64,000 nucleotides of DNA. Origin: Epiperipatus broadwayi (Eukaryota; Onychophora; Udeonychophora; Euonychophora; Peripatidae). The DNA lies in the NCBI GenBank assembly GCA_028023455.1, contig JAQFVV010006310.1:1924001-1988000 (forward strand), written 5' to 3'. Under the pieces are notes generated by a model. The model ran no database searches, was not told the DNA's origin, and was given only the letters and a program-made list of their open reading frames with translations. Below, piece by piece: positions 12,985 to 26,055 of the stretch. Each line of letters begins with the position of its first letter. Within the stretch, counting starts at the first letter, position 1. Position numbers and translations under genes: made by a program.

Positions 12985-14300
12985 CAATATATATATATTG
13001 TAACGGTCAGAAAACGTGTGACTCGTAAACATAGTGCAGAATTCGACCACCATACAGAACAGCAGCACCATCGAGTAGCGAAGCCACCCATGGTATTGAG
13101 TTCGAACATAGTTTATCGGTTCCACAATACAATCCACGAAGCAACGCATCTGATGCGACATTAGTAAATATTTCCTTAGGCACGGTGGTCAGGGATATGC
13201 AAGAGACTCATGATTTTATTCTCGAGTTAGCCAATAACCAAACTAATATTAATTAAACATTCATATTTACGTAATTGAGGAAATATTATATAGAATGGGT
13301 ATCGAATAAATGAAACGTAACTGCAGATGTATAGTTTAAAATTATTTATTAATACATTTTAATAAAACAATCATTTACTAATAATATTTGTGGATTTAAA
13401 GCTTCAGTCGCGGGATTTGCGATATGATTATATTTTACAGAATACATTTATTTATTTAGACATTATTTTATATTGAGGATTTCAGTAGCGGTATTTCCGA
13501 TACTGAAATGTTTACAAAAGGAATTCACTTATTTGTTTGCATAATCTAGCTACCTAAAAATTCTCGAGTAAGTATTTCTAATGCATGCCTTGGGGAATTA
13601 TACCTTTGCAATGCAAGAGTCTAAAGTATGGGTTATAAGAGTAATGGCAGACATATATTTATTTAATTAAAATGATTATCTATAACTAAGGGCAAACATT
13701 TATTTGAGAGTGAATTACGAAGATAATGCAGAGGCGGAGTGATATATAGAATAATAGAATTGAACAAAGGAACACGTGGTACGCTTTAGAAAGGCGATAT
13801 GGAATGGCAGTATATCGAAACTGCAATGCCGCGAATGGGTTTATAAGAATGTCAGGCTGGTCTCTGCCCTGACCCGACGAAGTAAGGTGTCACATAAGCA
13901 TAACCAGGGACAAGCGGTCCGTGTCACATTTTTGCCGGCTGGCTGCATGACGTTGTCAAATCCTACGGGAGCACCCATTATGCCCGCTTGTGTAGGACGA
14001 CTGGGGCTAATTTCAACCCTGAAGAATCCGGAAATTTCACGGTGGACTGGGTCATCGCGTCTCTAAAATGTAACACATGTATACTTATAAACGATTATGA
14101 TAAGATTTTAATGGATTTCTAATTCGACCCTACATTACCAACATTTACTCAAGAACTCTGGCGACTCTCAAAGAAATGGGATTTTCTAGAATTATTCATT
14201 AGATTTAATAAATACAAAATATATATAAACTGGGAGTTATTACAACTAATATGCCAGCCATTTGCGAAGTAGTAGACCCTGCATTACAATAAATGATGCA
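12985..14300. mobile_element. CpG-containing GC-richer block, possible LTR / LTR-retrotransposon remnant
   Basis: The block begins near TGTAACGGTCAG (12999) and is visibly richer in GC and CpG than its surroundings (for example 13030-13090 and 13770-14065). At 14159 there is TGGCGACTCTC, which resembles a primer-binding-site start (TGGCGAC...) just inside an LTR. CCCTACATTAC (about 14128) and CCCTGCATTAC (about 14278) recur as LTR-end-like sequences. An ORF of 96 codons at 13776-14066 matches no family I know. No gag/pol coding or second LTR copy was found, so this is a hypothesis. Confidence 0.3.
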
Positions 14301-14629
14301 CTGAATGCGTGTCGATTTATATGAAAGTTAAATTATTAAAGAAAGTAAATATTAATGAAAATTTGACATGCATTCATTGTTTTAAGCGATCATAGATTTA
14401 AACTTTGAAAATTGAAATAATTATGAGCATGCAATAATTAGATAATAAATATAGATAAAATGTAGATTTTAAAATACGCACCCAAGATAGAGGTAAGCTA
14501 GATTAGTAAAGAAATTTACACATTAAATTAATTATTCAATTTTAATTATACAAATGGTAGTTTTACATTTTATAATTTGGATAAGTAGTATGAAGAAGAG
14601 CTATAGCATATTATTAGAGTACTCTAGAG

Positions 14630-15060
14630 TTTGCACAGAGACAGGTACCTGTTTTATAAGAAGTTTTCTTATTCCATGAGTTTATCAGCAAAAGATTCAC
14701 GAGTGGCAAGTCTTTCTTGTATTTAGATATTTCTTTAATTTCATGGCAGCAGCAGCTTTCTCATTTATTTCAGGCAGCAGATCTTCATGGTGAATTTATG
14801 ATGGGCAATGGAAAGTTCAGCATCTGGCCATCTCCCGAGGGAGAATAATCTAGGTGCTTTACTCGGTCATACCTTGGCAGGAACAAATTATTTTATTATT
14901 TTGGAGACTCTCAGTGATCGAGAGCAAAGCTAAAGTTTAAGTGAATGTCTCCAGCAAGTCTAAGATGGCCTCTTTTCTTATCTTGATCTTTCACATTTTT
15001 GTTAAGATATTTTTAGGTTCTACTTAATCTGCCCTGAGGATAATCAATGCATTTAGTTGG
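14630..15060. other. GC-richer unassigned block
   Basis: About 430 bases of non-repetitive, higher-GC sequence (GGCAGCAGCAGCTTTC, ATCTCCCGAGGGAGA, AGTCTAAGATGGCCTC) in AT-rich DNA. It has no clear ORF. Segments can be read on both strands, but stops interrupt them. It may be a transposon-derived sequence not otherwise present here, or a conserved non-coding element. Confidence 0.3.
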
Positions 15061-16749
15061 TTTTTAATTAAAGAAAGCTGCCATTCTATTGTTTACATTT
15101 TACATTTACTAATTAATTTTGGGGAATTTTTCTTTAATTAATCTATTATCTATCACTGACCGATGCTTTTAAATTTCAAAAACAAAAAGGGAACATAAGA
15201 TTATTTTAACTTTTAATTAAATATTACATCAGATATTTTTAGAATTATTATTAAATGAAATTTAAACAAAGCAATAAATACGAACTTTATAATCCAAAAT
15301 AAATGATTAAAATTATACAAAATTATATAACTAAAAGAAATCTAAATTATATTATTTTATCCCTATTTATTGCGTTTAATTTGAGATCGAAATGTGTGCA
15401 TGTTTAAGTTGAATTCTACATATATTTATACATTTTTAATATTGTTACACACACAATTCGATATCAAAAAATTTAAATTTGGGCGGGATAGACCGGTCAG
15501 TGAGAGACGACAGAAAAAGGTGAAACTTAAGATTCGAATACGAATCTTACTGTTTCAATATATATCAGTAGATATTTCTGCCATAAGTAAAATGTATATC
15601 CCTTATGTATATATCCTATTTAGTATGTGTAAATCATCAACTAAATTTTCTATTTATATTGATACATTTATTTTATTTTTAAAACAGTTGTTTTTTTTAA
15701 ATGCTAAAGAAAAAAATTCTCGATCTATTTTAATTTTTTATGATTGTTTTAAATAATGCAAGTTTTCTAGTTTACTTTTTTTAAAATTAAAACAATTGTT
15801 TTAAAATAAAAATGAAAACAATTTTAAATAGAAAAGTTAGTTATAATTTATTATACATATATATTTATATACACACACTAAATATGATATATACATTAAG
15901 AAATTAAAATGGTTTAAAAAATGTTATTAAATTAAAAGGAAAAAAATTAAACTACCCTTTTATGACCATTACTTAAAACAAATGAAAATTCTAAGAATAA
16001 TTGTTAACAGTGATATATGAAATTATCAAATACTTTTTATATTTTTCAAGATCTCTGCTCTGTACCTATTAAAATAGATTACATACCAAAAAAGTAATTA
16101 TTTCAAATGGATTAGGATGAGATAACTTAGTTGTATATCAATTTTCTGGCAATTCTATTGAATTTAAATATATTAAACGTTGATTTAAAAATTTCATTTT
16201 AACTTTAAAAAGATCAAAAGTTAACAAGAAAATAAACCACTTTTCCAAAATCAATAAAAGCATTTAATAAAAAAATAAGTTTATAATTTGATATAGCCTT
16301 CACCAATACTGGAGAAAATGTTATTATTCCTAAGGGTTTGAACTCATAATTATTGCTATTTCATATCATTTAATCTATAGGAATAATAACAAAAAAATAT
16401 TTCACTTTGAGAATGGCAGAATCTTGCTGATTAAAAAAAGATTATCTACATCTCAGAGTTAGAGATTTATATATTTATAATATTTTCAAAAATATGGCAT
16501 GAAATATTTATCAACAATGTAAGTATATAGGATATTAATGCCACAATATTTATCCTTTAAGACTATGTAATTTTGAAATAATAATATCCATGATATTAGA
16601 TAAAATATGTGATGACATACTATACTATTCAAGTTGGATTCATCCTAAGTTAGTGTAGATAATTTAAAGTACCTTTTTTAATATATTAAGTCAGAATGAC
16701 TTGAGATCAACATGGGCATGGCAATAATATTGGCATCAGCATGAGATTG
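15061..16749. other. AT-rich DNA, nothing recognised
   Basis: One 120-codon ORF (15394-15756) is rich in Ile/Leu/Phe/Lys as expected by chance at this base composition. No family match is apparent. Confidence 0.5.
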
Positions 16750-17045
16750 AGACTTTCCATCATCATATTTTCAATGATATGGATGGCTAAAGAATTAGAG
16801 ATTGGAGTGGATTGAAGCATGCCCATTAAAGTATGAAGATCTTCTATCTTAATATAAAACTGAGCACTGATTATATATGTGTGTGGGAGATGATAATCTG
16901 GAATAACTGATGAGTTCTGGTTTAGCATGAAATACATATATTGGTGATTATTTATTATTTCTATGTGTATGGGGTCGTGTATCAGTGGTATGAGATAGTA
17001 TGGATAGTTGAAGGGTGCTTGAAAGTCTGAGTTCAAATTCCCTAT
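16750..17045 (+). repeat. Foldback family B, single arm
   Basis: It starts at the loop TCATATTTTCAATGATATGG and continues through TGTGTGGGAGATGATAATCT and TATGAGATAGTATGGATAG to GAGTTCAAATTCCCTA. No inverted partner is adjacent. The minus-strand ORF over this repeat is spurious. Confidence 0.8.
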
Positions 17046-17282
17046 ATTTATATTAAGATGTCAGAAAATTAGTCTCATATCCCCCAAAGAATTTTACAAT
17101 TGAATAAAAGAGAAAAAATTGGTAATTTGTTGGCCACAGTAGCATGTATTGCAAAAGAGAACTTTGGGTTAACTTTTAAAATTAAGCTTGTTTTTATCCC
17201 TGAGATCAAAGTAGGTAAATAAAACACTCTTTAAATAGCATATTGCAAGGCACTGGACTTTCCAGTAATTCCTCATTAAAAT

Positions 17283-17350
17283 AAATAATCAAATAGTTTA
17301 TTGCTCAATGCTCAGAAAGTTTGTAAAAAGTTTCTTTGAGTTGACTATGG
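17283..17350 (-). repeat. SINE family A, truncated tail
   Basis: Only the 3' part (TAGTTTATTGCTCAATGCTC, AGTTTGTAAAAAGTTTC on the plus strand) is recognisable. Confidence 0.35.
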
Positions 17351-17874
17351 ACTGAATATCAATAAAAAACCAAGTTAATTGGGAAAAAAATCAATTTACT
17401 CAATGCATATTGAATTCAAGTTATAGTCATGACAGAATAAATGTTCTACCAGTATTCCATGAGGTTATTCATAATAAATAAGATTATTGAAAAAAAAAGA
17501 ATTAATAAAATAACTTGGAGCTTTCAATATGCTAAATTTGTTATTAAATTCAGATGAAGAAATTTGATTTTTGATAAGAACAGAAAATTACAATTTCATA
17601 ACTATATAAAGGTTTGATGATATAAAAATAAATATTCATAGATGAAAATGAATTAACAACAGTTGTTTTAATATTAAATGAAAGATTTGCTATATATCTT
17701 TTACCATGTTGTGAATCATCACATCTTTATATTAAAAAAACAACTGAAATTGAAAATGTGAAATAAAAAGACTGGCACATTTATGAAAAACTTTGTAATG
17801 ATATTTTTACTTATATTTATAAGTTGAAATACTTTCATCATTTAGTTCATTTGTTAAATACTAGATTTCTAAGT

Positions 17875-17965
17875 TAGAACTGCCACTGGTCAGGCAAGCA
17901 ATATCTGAAGAAATGAGAATAACACTTTCAAACGCTGTGACCTGTAATAACCTTTGGATATTTCT
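17875..17965 (+). repeat. Foldback family G, right half
   Basis: CACTGGTCAGGCAAGCAATA, then CTGAAGAAATGAGAATAACA and CTTTCAAACGCTG, parallel to the right half of the 25.4-kb copy. Confidence 0.5.
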
Positions 17966-20900
17966 AACAATTAATATAAGTGGGAAGATATAAAGTTTGA
18001 ATTTTTCTAAATCATTTGACAATTAATTAACATAGATAATGAAAATAATCCAACTTATAATTACAAAATTAAAAAAAAAGTGACATAATGAAAAATAAAT
18101 AGGATATCATTCAATTCATCTATTTTTAAAACCTAACTATTAAATATTAATTATTAGCACTTTAATCAATTTATGTTAAAGAGTTTGAACTAGATTTAAG
18201 ACACGTTACCCTTTAATAAGATTTATAATTTTATTCTAAAATAGCAAATGATCATGGAAGCATTGATGTCTCTTTTGTTCCTTTATGGCTCTGCATTAGA
18301 TTATTTATGTTTTGAGAATTAATTTATTATCAAACGTAATTTATCGTAATTAAATTTTTAATAAGTCTCTTATTGCTAATTAAAATTAAAATTTTATAAT
18401 TTTCTTATATATTAAATATAAATATTATTTAATAAACTTAATTAAGTGTAGATAATTTATACGAGAAAAAATAAACCAGTATCATCGTCCTTTAGATTTA
18501 TTATCTTTTTTGTGTATGTTGCCACTATATAATACATATCTGTATGTGTGTATACATATATACATACAGTCACACCCACAAACAAATCTTAGATATGAAA
18601 GAGGAGAAAGCATTATATGAGTCTCATCATTTACATTTAACACCTAAATTAATGGCATCAATTAACTTTATGTTAATCTATTTGGAGCCACCTATATAAA
18701 ATAAATACAATGAGATTCCCAGTTTTTATTAATAAAAACACCGGATGTCAGATATATTTTTGATAAACATATTAACTTTTATTATATTATTTAAGCTAAT
18801 AACTTAAAAATTTTGTTGCTCCAATACTCACTGAATAAAAAAAACAATAGCTAAAAATAAGTTTGGGAATTTGATTGACACTACCATTTAGTGTTAATGA
18901 TTACTTATGTTTTAAACCATTAAGCATCACATGATCACATGTTTTACATAGGCATTCTAAAATAATATGAATTACTATCATTTGCAAGACCAAGTTTTTA
19001 TAAAAGGCAAATTTGTCATTTCTAGTGATGCAAAAAAGAAGAATTTATGAGAATAAGCAAAGCAATAATTTTCTTATTTCTTTACACATAATTAAACATT
19101 ATCTGTTCCAAATGTCATCACTGATAATTTTTATGGCCTTAACTCTTACCACTGCCATTTTATTAAGCACCATAGTCCATTAGTAGTAATACTACTGATT
19201 TACTCAAGCACCTTTATTCCAGTTAATGATGGACCTGTACTTGAGGATTTGCTATAGCAATTGCCAATATTTTGTGCCCATTATTTGATTTACAATGAAT
19301 TATTCTCTATTGCAATTTTTTTATTTAAAACCATGACTATTTTTTTAAAATATTAAATATTTTGTAAGATTGATAACATCAATGAATAGGAACTTCATTA
19401 AAATTATGTCATACAAAAATAAAATGTACAGTATAGAATAGAATTTATTCATTATACAGTACACAATATTATGTTTTGATTATATAATTAAGATATGATT
19501 ATATACTTCATTTAATTTTTAACTAATGTCCTTGCAAGACAATCAGTGCTTTCATTTATGCCATATTCAAAGCAAAGAAGATATTTATTATTAATGACTA
19601 TTCATCCAGTACTATAAATAATCAAAACATATTTTGTAAATATACAACAAAGAAGTATAAAGTAAATTTTAAAATGTGTATATTAGTTAAAATACATTTA
19701 TTCAATCAATTTTATAAATAAAAATTTCAAAAAAGTTATTTTGTCTGTAGCAAAAATGTGATCATCGTAATTATAAAATACATTTATTGTAATTTTAAGT
19801 TATTTTGAAAAAAAAAATGATGCTAATGATCAACTTTATATGATCAAATGTTACTAAACATATCTTTAAAATATCATTTACTTGCTCAATTTTAAATTAC
19901 TAATCCCTTGATTTATTTATGGCATATTCAAGATAATAGTGCTTCTTTATTGTAAGCATAAAAATACAGTATTAGCAAATAAAGAGATTTAATTCTCTGA
20001 CAATTATAACTAGTGCTTCATAGAGTACTGTAATAGTATTGCTGTGCTGTGGATTTAAATCATTCTTTTGTGGCTATTTTTAATGCTATTTGCCTGTTTT
20101 ATGTTCATTTGACAAATAAAATAAATATTGATTTTTTAATTTTTAAAAAATCTGAAAATATCAATGATCCACAAAGAAAAACTACAAATGAGTCAAATAT
20201 GGTTGAAATTGAGCATATAAACTAACTTTTAAACTCCCTTTTCAACATTTCTGGCACTGAAGAAAAAACACATTATTTCATTGTTTTTTAAAAAATATTT
20301 ATGATATTTTTTGCAAAATATTTATATAGTATTTATTACAAAAATATATATTTATGTTTACACTTAGATTTTTTTGAAATGTGTTTTATTTTTAAAAATA
20401 CAAGTTAAGAAATTTGAAGTAATGTTAAAAAGAAAACTATAATAATTATAATGTTAAGCTCTTTCAAACAGCACAGTATTGGATTTTTATGACAATTTAA
20501 TAAATGTGAATGTAATTTTCAATTTTGAATCAAAATTTCATTTACAATGAGATAATTATTCATACCCATTTAAAAATGAAATTCATTCAACAAAAATTTC
20601 ATTAATTTATGATTTTTCAATAGTATTATGACAATTAGCCGGTAATAAAAAAGTAATTGTTCTGGCCACGTATTTCATATTACTATTGTTTTTTTATATT
20701 TAAAAAGTTCAAATATAATTTTTTAAAATGATTTTGTTTATAATATTACATTTCTAAATAATCCAATTTATTGATTCTTAATATTGATTAAAAATTTTAA
20801 TACTAAAATTAAATTATTGACCTATTTACTCAAATTGCCACTAGAGAATGGTAAAAAATTGTCAAAATGTGGAAAGACTAATTATTTATATTATTAAAAT

Positions 20901-22590
20901 TATAAGTAATTCACTATACATTTCATTTCTTTATATAATTTTTATTTAATTTTGTCTGTATTTGTGTAAAATAAATACATTTATGAACTACTGCTTTAAA
21001 AAAAATGAAATTTTATTGTTAGATATTACAAAATAAAAATTTTTGATAATAAAAATAAATAGCACCAAAAATAAATTTTAAAATGTAAATTACATTATTT
21101 AAAAAAAATTATATTTTAAAATATACAAGTTAATTAATTTTTTTTACATGCTCTATTTTAACTTATATAGTTATCAGAATGGAAGCATTTGATCAGAGCA
21201 AATTGTATTTTTTTTTTTTTTTAAAAAATGTATTTGTACAACCATTTATTGAGATACTTCACTCATTTTTTTATACTTTACTCATTTTTTATACTTCGCT
21301 TATTTTTTTAGTCATAAATTCTCATTCTTTTAATATAATGATGTTTTAATGATAAAAGTATCAAAAGAAGCTAATATAATCAAATAATGATAGAATAAAA
21401 ACAATTTTAGTACTGCCTTCTTGGAGTTTATTAAGATTCATTATTATTTTTAAACAATACTTGTATAATAATTATTAAAAAGCAAAATTACACATTATTA
21501 TACAGTTATTTTAGGCATACATATTTTATTTTCAAAAATAGAAGGGAATAGCTTCTAGCATAACATTAACAAAGAAAATCATAGCAGTCTACTTGTCTCG
21601 TCTTATGACAATTATAGCTAATATATCATTGCAAACACTGTATTAGGATAAACAGATATTTTAAAAATTAAAAATCAATTTTCATATTTTAAAGCAATAA
21701 TTAATAAATAGAACAGAGATTAATATTTTTACATTCACATTTTAAATTTCAATTAAAATTTTTTATTTTATTTTATAAGAGTGACTCTACTGATAAAAGC
21801 ATATATTATTGTTATTACAACTTCATTTTTTTCAATATTTGCAAAGTTCAAACATGAATTTTTAGAATTTTTTCCATTTGCCAAAATATATTATTATCAA
21901 ATGAAGTCAAATTTATTGAATACTGATATAGAATATTTTTTTCAATACTAAAATTAAAAGTTGAAAGCTTACAAAAATCTCACTAGGTAAAACAATTGAA
22001 ATAGTGATCATGTGATGTCTAGTGGTGAAAACAATTGAATCTGGCAATATTCAGGAGGGTTAATTTAGCAAATTATAATTTAGGAAACCTTGTTTGGTTG
22101 CTGTAAAAAGCAAAATGGAAACCTATGTAAAACATAATTTTTTTAAAAAAAAATCATAGCAACTTAAGTGTTTTTATACATTATATTTACCCAGAGATTA
22201 GTATTTTTTTTAAGAAAATAATATGCTTAGTAATTTGTTGATTAATTAATTAATATTTTTTTTAATTTAATCTTTATTTTTTTTAATTGAGTATTTATAT
22301 ATTTTAAAATTAAGGTAACAAATTAATTTTTCATCATAGGAATTTATTAGAATTGCTTATTTTTTATATGAGATTTTGGTCTATAAAAAACCACTTGAGC
22401 TCACTGCCCTGAAGTAAAAGTGTAGTTTTTTTTTCAAATTTAACAATTAATAAAATTATTGCTGGCTTATTATTTGGTAATGTAATGCAACATAATCCTG
22501 TCACAATGAGTCAAATGGAATTTTATTTAGCAAACTATTCTACTACAGAGCCAACTGTTCACTACATTCATTCCTATATTATATAATACA
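17966..22590. other. 4.6 kb of very AT-rich DNA, nothing recognised
   Basis: The longest stretch here without a defined repeat or coding fragment, with many TTTAAAA/ATTTTAAA runs. No hairpin or tandem array was noticed. Confidence 0.5.
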
Positions 22591-22595
22591 TTTTA

Positions 22596-23098
22596 AAAGG
22601 GATTTGAATTCAGACTATCAAGCTTCCTACAAGCTATCTACTCCATCTTATACAACCAATCGATGCAGATGATCACATACATGCAAAAAAGATAAATGAT
22701 CTACATTATACATATTTCGTGCTGACCAGCATTCATCAGTTAGTCCAGATCATCATTTCCCACATACATCTATAATCAATGCTCAGTTTATATTAACATA
22801 GCAAATCTTCAAACTTTAATGGACAGATTTCAATCTTCTGCATTCTTCAATTCTTAACTAAACACTGATTACATATGTGTGTGGGAGATGATGATATTGA
22901 AGATCATTTATCTTTTTCACATCACTTTATGGAGAGTTTTGCCTGTTTTTTACATCATCATCAAACATTATCAATCCACTGCAGGATGAAAGTCTCTCCA
23001 AGTTCAATCCATTTTTTCTTATATGTGGTTATGTTTATCAGTTGTATAAGGAGTGGATAGCTATAAGGAGCTTGAAATTCTGAGTTAAAATCCCTTCT
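22596..23098. repeat. Foldback family B, complete but diverged element
   Basis: The left arm (22596-22858) starts AGGGATTTGAATTCAGACTATC. The right arm (about 22860-23098) carries TGTGTGGGAGATGATGATAT and GAGTGGATAG and ends AGTTAAAATCCC. About 100 bases of extra sequence (around 22925-23020) interrupt the right arm. Confidence 0.75.
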
Positions 23099-23769
23099 AA
23101 TTACATTAAGTTCAGTATAGAAAATATACTTGTATTTAAATATAATACATTTTTGTAAATAATGCTATCTACCAAAAATAATGCTAGAATTAGATAGTAG
23201 CATGATTCTATAAAACTAAATTACGTATTATCTTAATTAATTTAAATTTATTTTTTATATTGCAACTGACAAATTAAAAAGTGTCTCAGCTTCGCTTGTA
23301 TAAAGAGATAATAATGTCTAGCATCAGTATTTAAATCAAAATCCAAGCTTATATAGACGCTTTTGTTCATGTATCTTTTTAGCTAATAAATTTTATTTTT
23401 GGGAAAAAAAAGTGTCTATATGTAAAGCAACAATAACAAAAATAAATTTGTTAAATTAATAAGCACTAATTGCGATTTTTGTAAAACTCAGCAATGTTTA
23501 ATTTTTTAAAAAGCAATTTTATTTTACATTTGTTTTTTTAAGTTTATTTCTAAGATGAGCTAACTGCAATTTTTATGTTTATTTATAAAATAATTATTAA
23601 TCTTCCTGTGGCAAATGAAAACTAAAGTCAACATCATTGTTTGCTCTGTAATGGAGAAAACGAATGTAAGAGGTTTAATTGGATACTGTAGTTTAGCAAT
23701 AAATATGATCTCAAGTAAATGTTGATATTTTTTTTAGAACACTTCAACTCATTTTAATTATCATATTTG

Positions 23770-24290
23770 TATCCACTCTCTTATGCATATTGAAGCTGTC
23801 ATATAAAACATAATATATATTATAAATCTTGTTTTCGGAGCAGTTGTATTAAATAAAATAAAATAAAAGTAAAATATCAACGTTTCAACAGTAAAATAAT
23901 AAGCACGTGATATTGCAGAGATAATAATTGTGTCACGTAGTTGTTGAATAGTTTGGCTTAAATTTTGGTATTTTTCATCATTTGAGTGAGGAAACTCTTC
24001 CATACAGATGGTAATTTTATTGTTTAATCATGCTTGCTAATACAATTTATTTTTTTTAAAAATCTGTAGCTTCCTAAATACCTGGTGATGATGATTGTTA
24101 CATGTGGATATGATTTTAATATTTGAAAAATCTATGTGATGGCCGATGTCTAAAACATGGGAAAAAGTGTTGAGTATATTGAAAGTTTTTTTTTTTATTA
24201 TATTAATATGTTCATCTTTTCTAGCACTTATTTGATGCTTCTTGTTATGCATGTGGTTGACACATGCCGCATAGAATCTCATAGACTCCC
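23770..24290 (-). pseudogene. Penelope-like element, GIY-YIG endonuclease C-terminal fragment and 3' tail
   Basis: The minus strand carries KHQISARKDEHINIIKKKTF, then HVLDIGHHIDFSNIKIIST and HHHQVFRKLQIFK. This matches the distal part of a Penelope GIY-YIG domain (pattern: R-x-KEH ... HxLDTGHxxD ... R-x-x-KE). A second segment, MEEFPHSNDEKYQNLSQTI, follows before the tail containing GTTGAAACGTTGATATTTTA. It is 5' truncated, with stops between segments. It faces the related plus-strand fragment at 24.57-25.18 kb. Confidence 0.75.
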
Positions 24291-24569
24291 TGAGCTTCTA
24301 AAAGATTAAATCTTTCAGTTTGGTTAGAATGGCTTAAAATCTTCTATATATGTAAAACTTACACATACTAATCATAATCATTATCATCCAGTCCAAATCT
24401 ATTTTTTACAAAAGCATTCTTACTCCCAAATAAATCCATATTATGAAAAAAGATCAAACATATGATGTCTTATTAATGAACTATCACTATAAAGAGGGCA
24501 ATGCAGCAAAAAAAAAAGAAAAAAAGAAATGCTTCTACTAAAATATTCACATCATGATAAAAGGAGTCA

Positions 24570-25180
24570 CTAATAAAATTGGACTTGTGCTGAAACAATA
24601 TATCAAACAACATTTTTCAGGGAACAATAAATTAATAGCATTCAAACTAAACCTAAGGATTTAATCCCTCTAGAAATTCAAAGTATCTATGATATTCCAT
24701 GTGGTGTGTGCCAAATCACATACATAGGAATGAGCAATCATCATCCATCCAAGTGTTTGAAAAAATGAACATTTTAATGCAGTAAAAAAAAAAACTTTTA
24801 ACACCCTCAACAATTACTCTACATGTTTTGGACACTGCCCATCGTACAGATTTCTCAAACACTAAAATTATATCTACATATAACAATTATCATCAAAGAG
24901 CATGTAGAGAAGTTATAGAAATTTAAAAAAAAATTGTATTAACAAACATGAAACTATCCATATGAAAGAGTTTCCACACACAAATGAAAGAAAATCACCC
25001 AAATGTAAGCCAAATTATTCGACAACCACATGATACAATTATTATCTCTGCAACAACCATATGATTGTTATTTTAACCAGTTGAGGGCAAATATTATCTT
25101 GTTGAAACATTGATAATTTACTTTATTTTATTAAGCACTGGTTGCTTGCTAAAACATGATTTATAAAACATATTTTGCTA
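24570..25180 (+). pseudogene. Penelope-like element, GIY-YIG fragment and 3' tail
   Basis: In frame: PKDLIPLEIQSIYDIPCGVC followed by QITYIGMSN, the GIY-YIG core with the preceding Cys-x2-Cys. Frameshifts and stops then break it. Downstream EFPHTNERK corresponds to EFPHSNDEK in the minus-strand fragment at 23.8-24.0 kb. Both end in the same tail (GTTGAAACATTGATAATTTA, then a TTTATTTTATT run). The reverse-transcriptase part is absent. Confidence 0.75.
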
Positions 25181-25324
25181 ATGAAAACATTCATTTCAAC
25201 ATATATATGCGTATAAATGTGTAAATACAATGGCATCACTATAGTAAGCAACACTTTAAATGAGTATGGCCATTCTAAATCCAAAAAGAAAGAGAAAATG
25301 AAAGATTAAAACACAGATTAATAA

Positions 25325-25490
25325 TTACAGCAAAGGTTCGTAGTAGTATTATTCTCTACTCTTCTTCAGCTGTTCCTGGCCTAAATCAGTGACGATATTA
25401 GCATAGGAATCAACCTTACACCATTGGTCAGGCCAGCAACACCTGAAAAAAAGTAGAGAATAATACTACTTGAAATATTGTGTAATTACT
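25325..25490. repeat. Foldback family G
   Basis: TAGTAGTATTATTCTCTACT (about 25338) pairs with AGTAGAGAATAATACTACTT (about 25452). The interior holds CCATTGGTCAGGCCAGCAAC. Relatives are at 50.58 and 17.88 kb. Confidence 0.7.
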
Positions 25491-25737
25491 AAAGACTAAA
25501 ACATTATATACTTTCTCACAGGATCAAAATAAAAGATTGGAGTCAGATATATATATATGCACATGCTAAAAAACGGAGATAATTAAGCTAGAAACAAAAT
25601 GAAAGACCTATTGATATTAATAAATTTTTTATTATCCATTATTGGATAATCTCAAGTCTAATAAATGACTAATAAAAATTATTAATATACTTTCATTAAG
25701 TGATTTATATCAAAATTACAAGGAAAGCATATTTGAT

Positions 25738-25858
25738 ATTTGACAATTAAATTATAGTAATATGATATATATATTGAAGCGGAATATGATATATATATAA
25801 TTTAATTGTCGATATATATATACAGACGAAACCGACCGGTACAATATATATATATATT
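25738..25858. repeat. TA-rich microsatellites with a flanking inverted pair
   Basis: GACAATTAAATTAT and ATAATTTAATTGTC flank ATATGATATATATAT runs separated by GAAGCGG. More TA repeats follow an isolated GACGAAACCGACCGG. Confidence 0.55.
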
Positions 25859-25865
25859 GAACAAT

Positions 25866-26055
25866 CATAAAGATATATGTAAGAGATTATGGTTTGGGCT
25901 AACTGATGAATGCTGGTTCAGCATGAAATGTGCATCTTGGAGATCATAGATTTTTTTCACATGTCTTTGGTCACCTGTTTCTGATTACATCCCTCCACAA
26001 GGTGATAAAAGGGGATAGAAACCAGACCTAACTTCTGTGAGAGCGGTGTAATGAA
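25866..26055 (+). repeat. Family C repeat (shares an internal block with family B)
   Basis: CTAACTGATGAATGCTGGTT and CTTGGAGATCATAGA echo family B. The distal part (CCTCCACAAGGTGATAAAAG ... ACACTACAGA) is different and recurs at 38.66-38.80 kb. Confidence 0.6.

Noticed and set aside
13776-14066. 96-codon ORF in the GC-richer block
   Set aside because: No recognisable domain and probably open because of low stop-codon density. Kept only as part of the block's description.
15394-15756. 120-codon plus-strand ORF
   Set aside because: Composition is as expected by chance in AT-rich DNA, with no motif, no splice context and no partner exon.
16707-17036. 109-codon minus-strand ORF, and a similar 119-codon ORF at 28136-28495
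   Set aside because: Both are antisense translations of foldback family B. Their mutual similarity is due to the repeat, not to a gene family.
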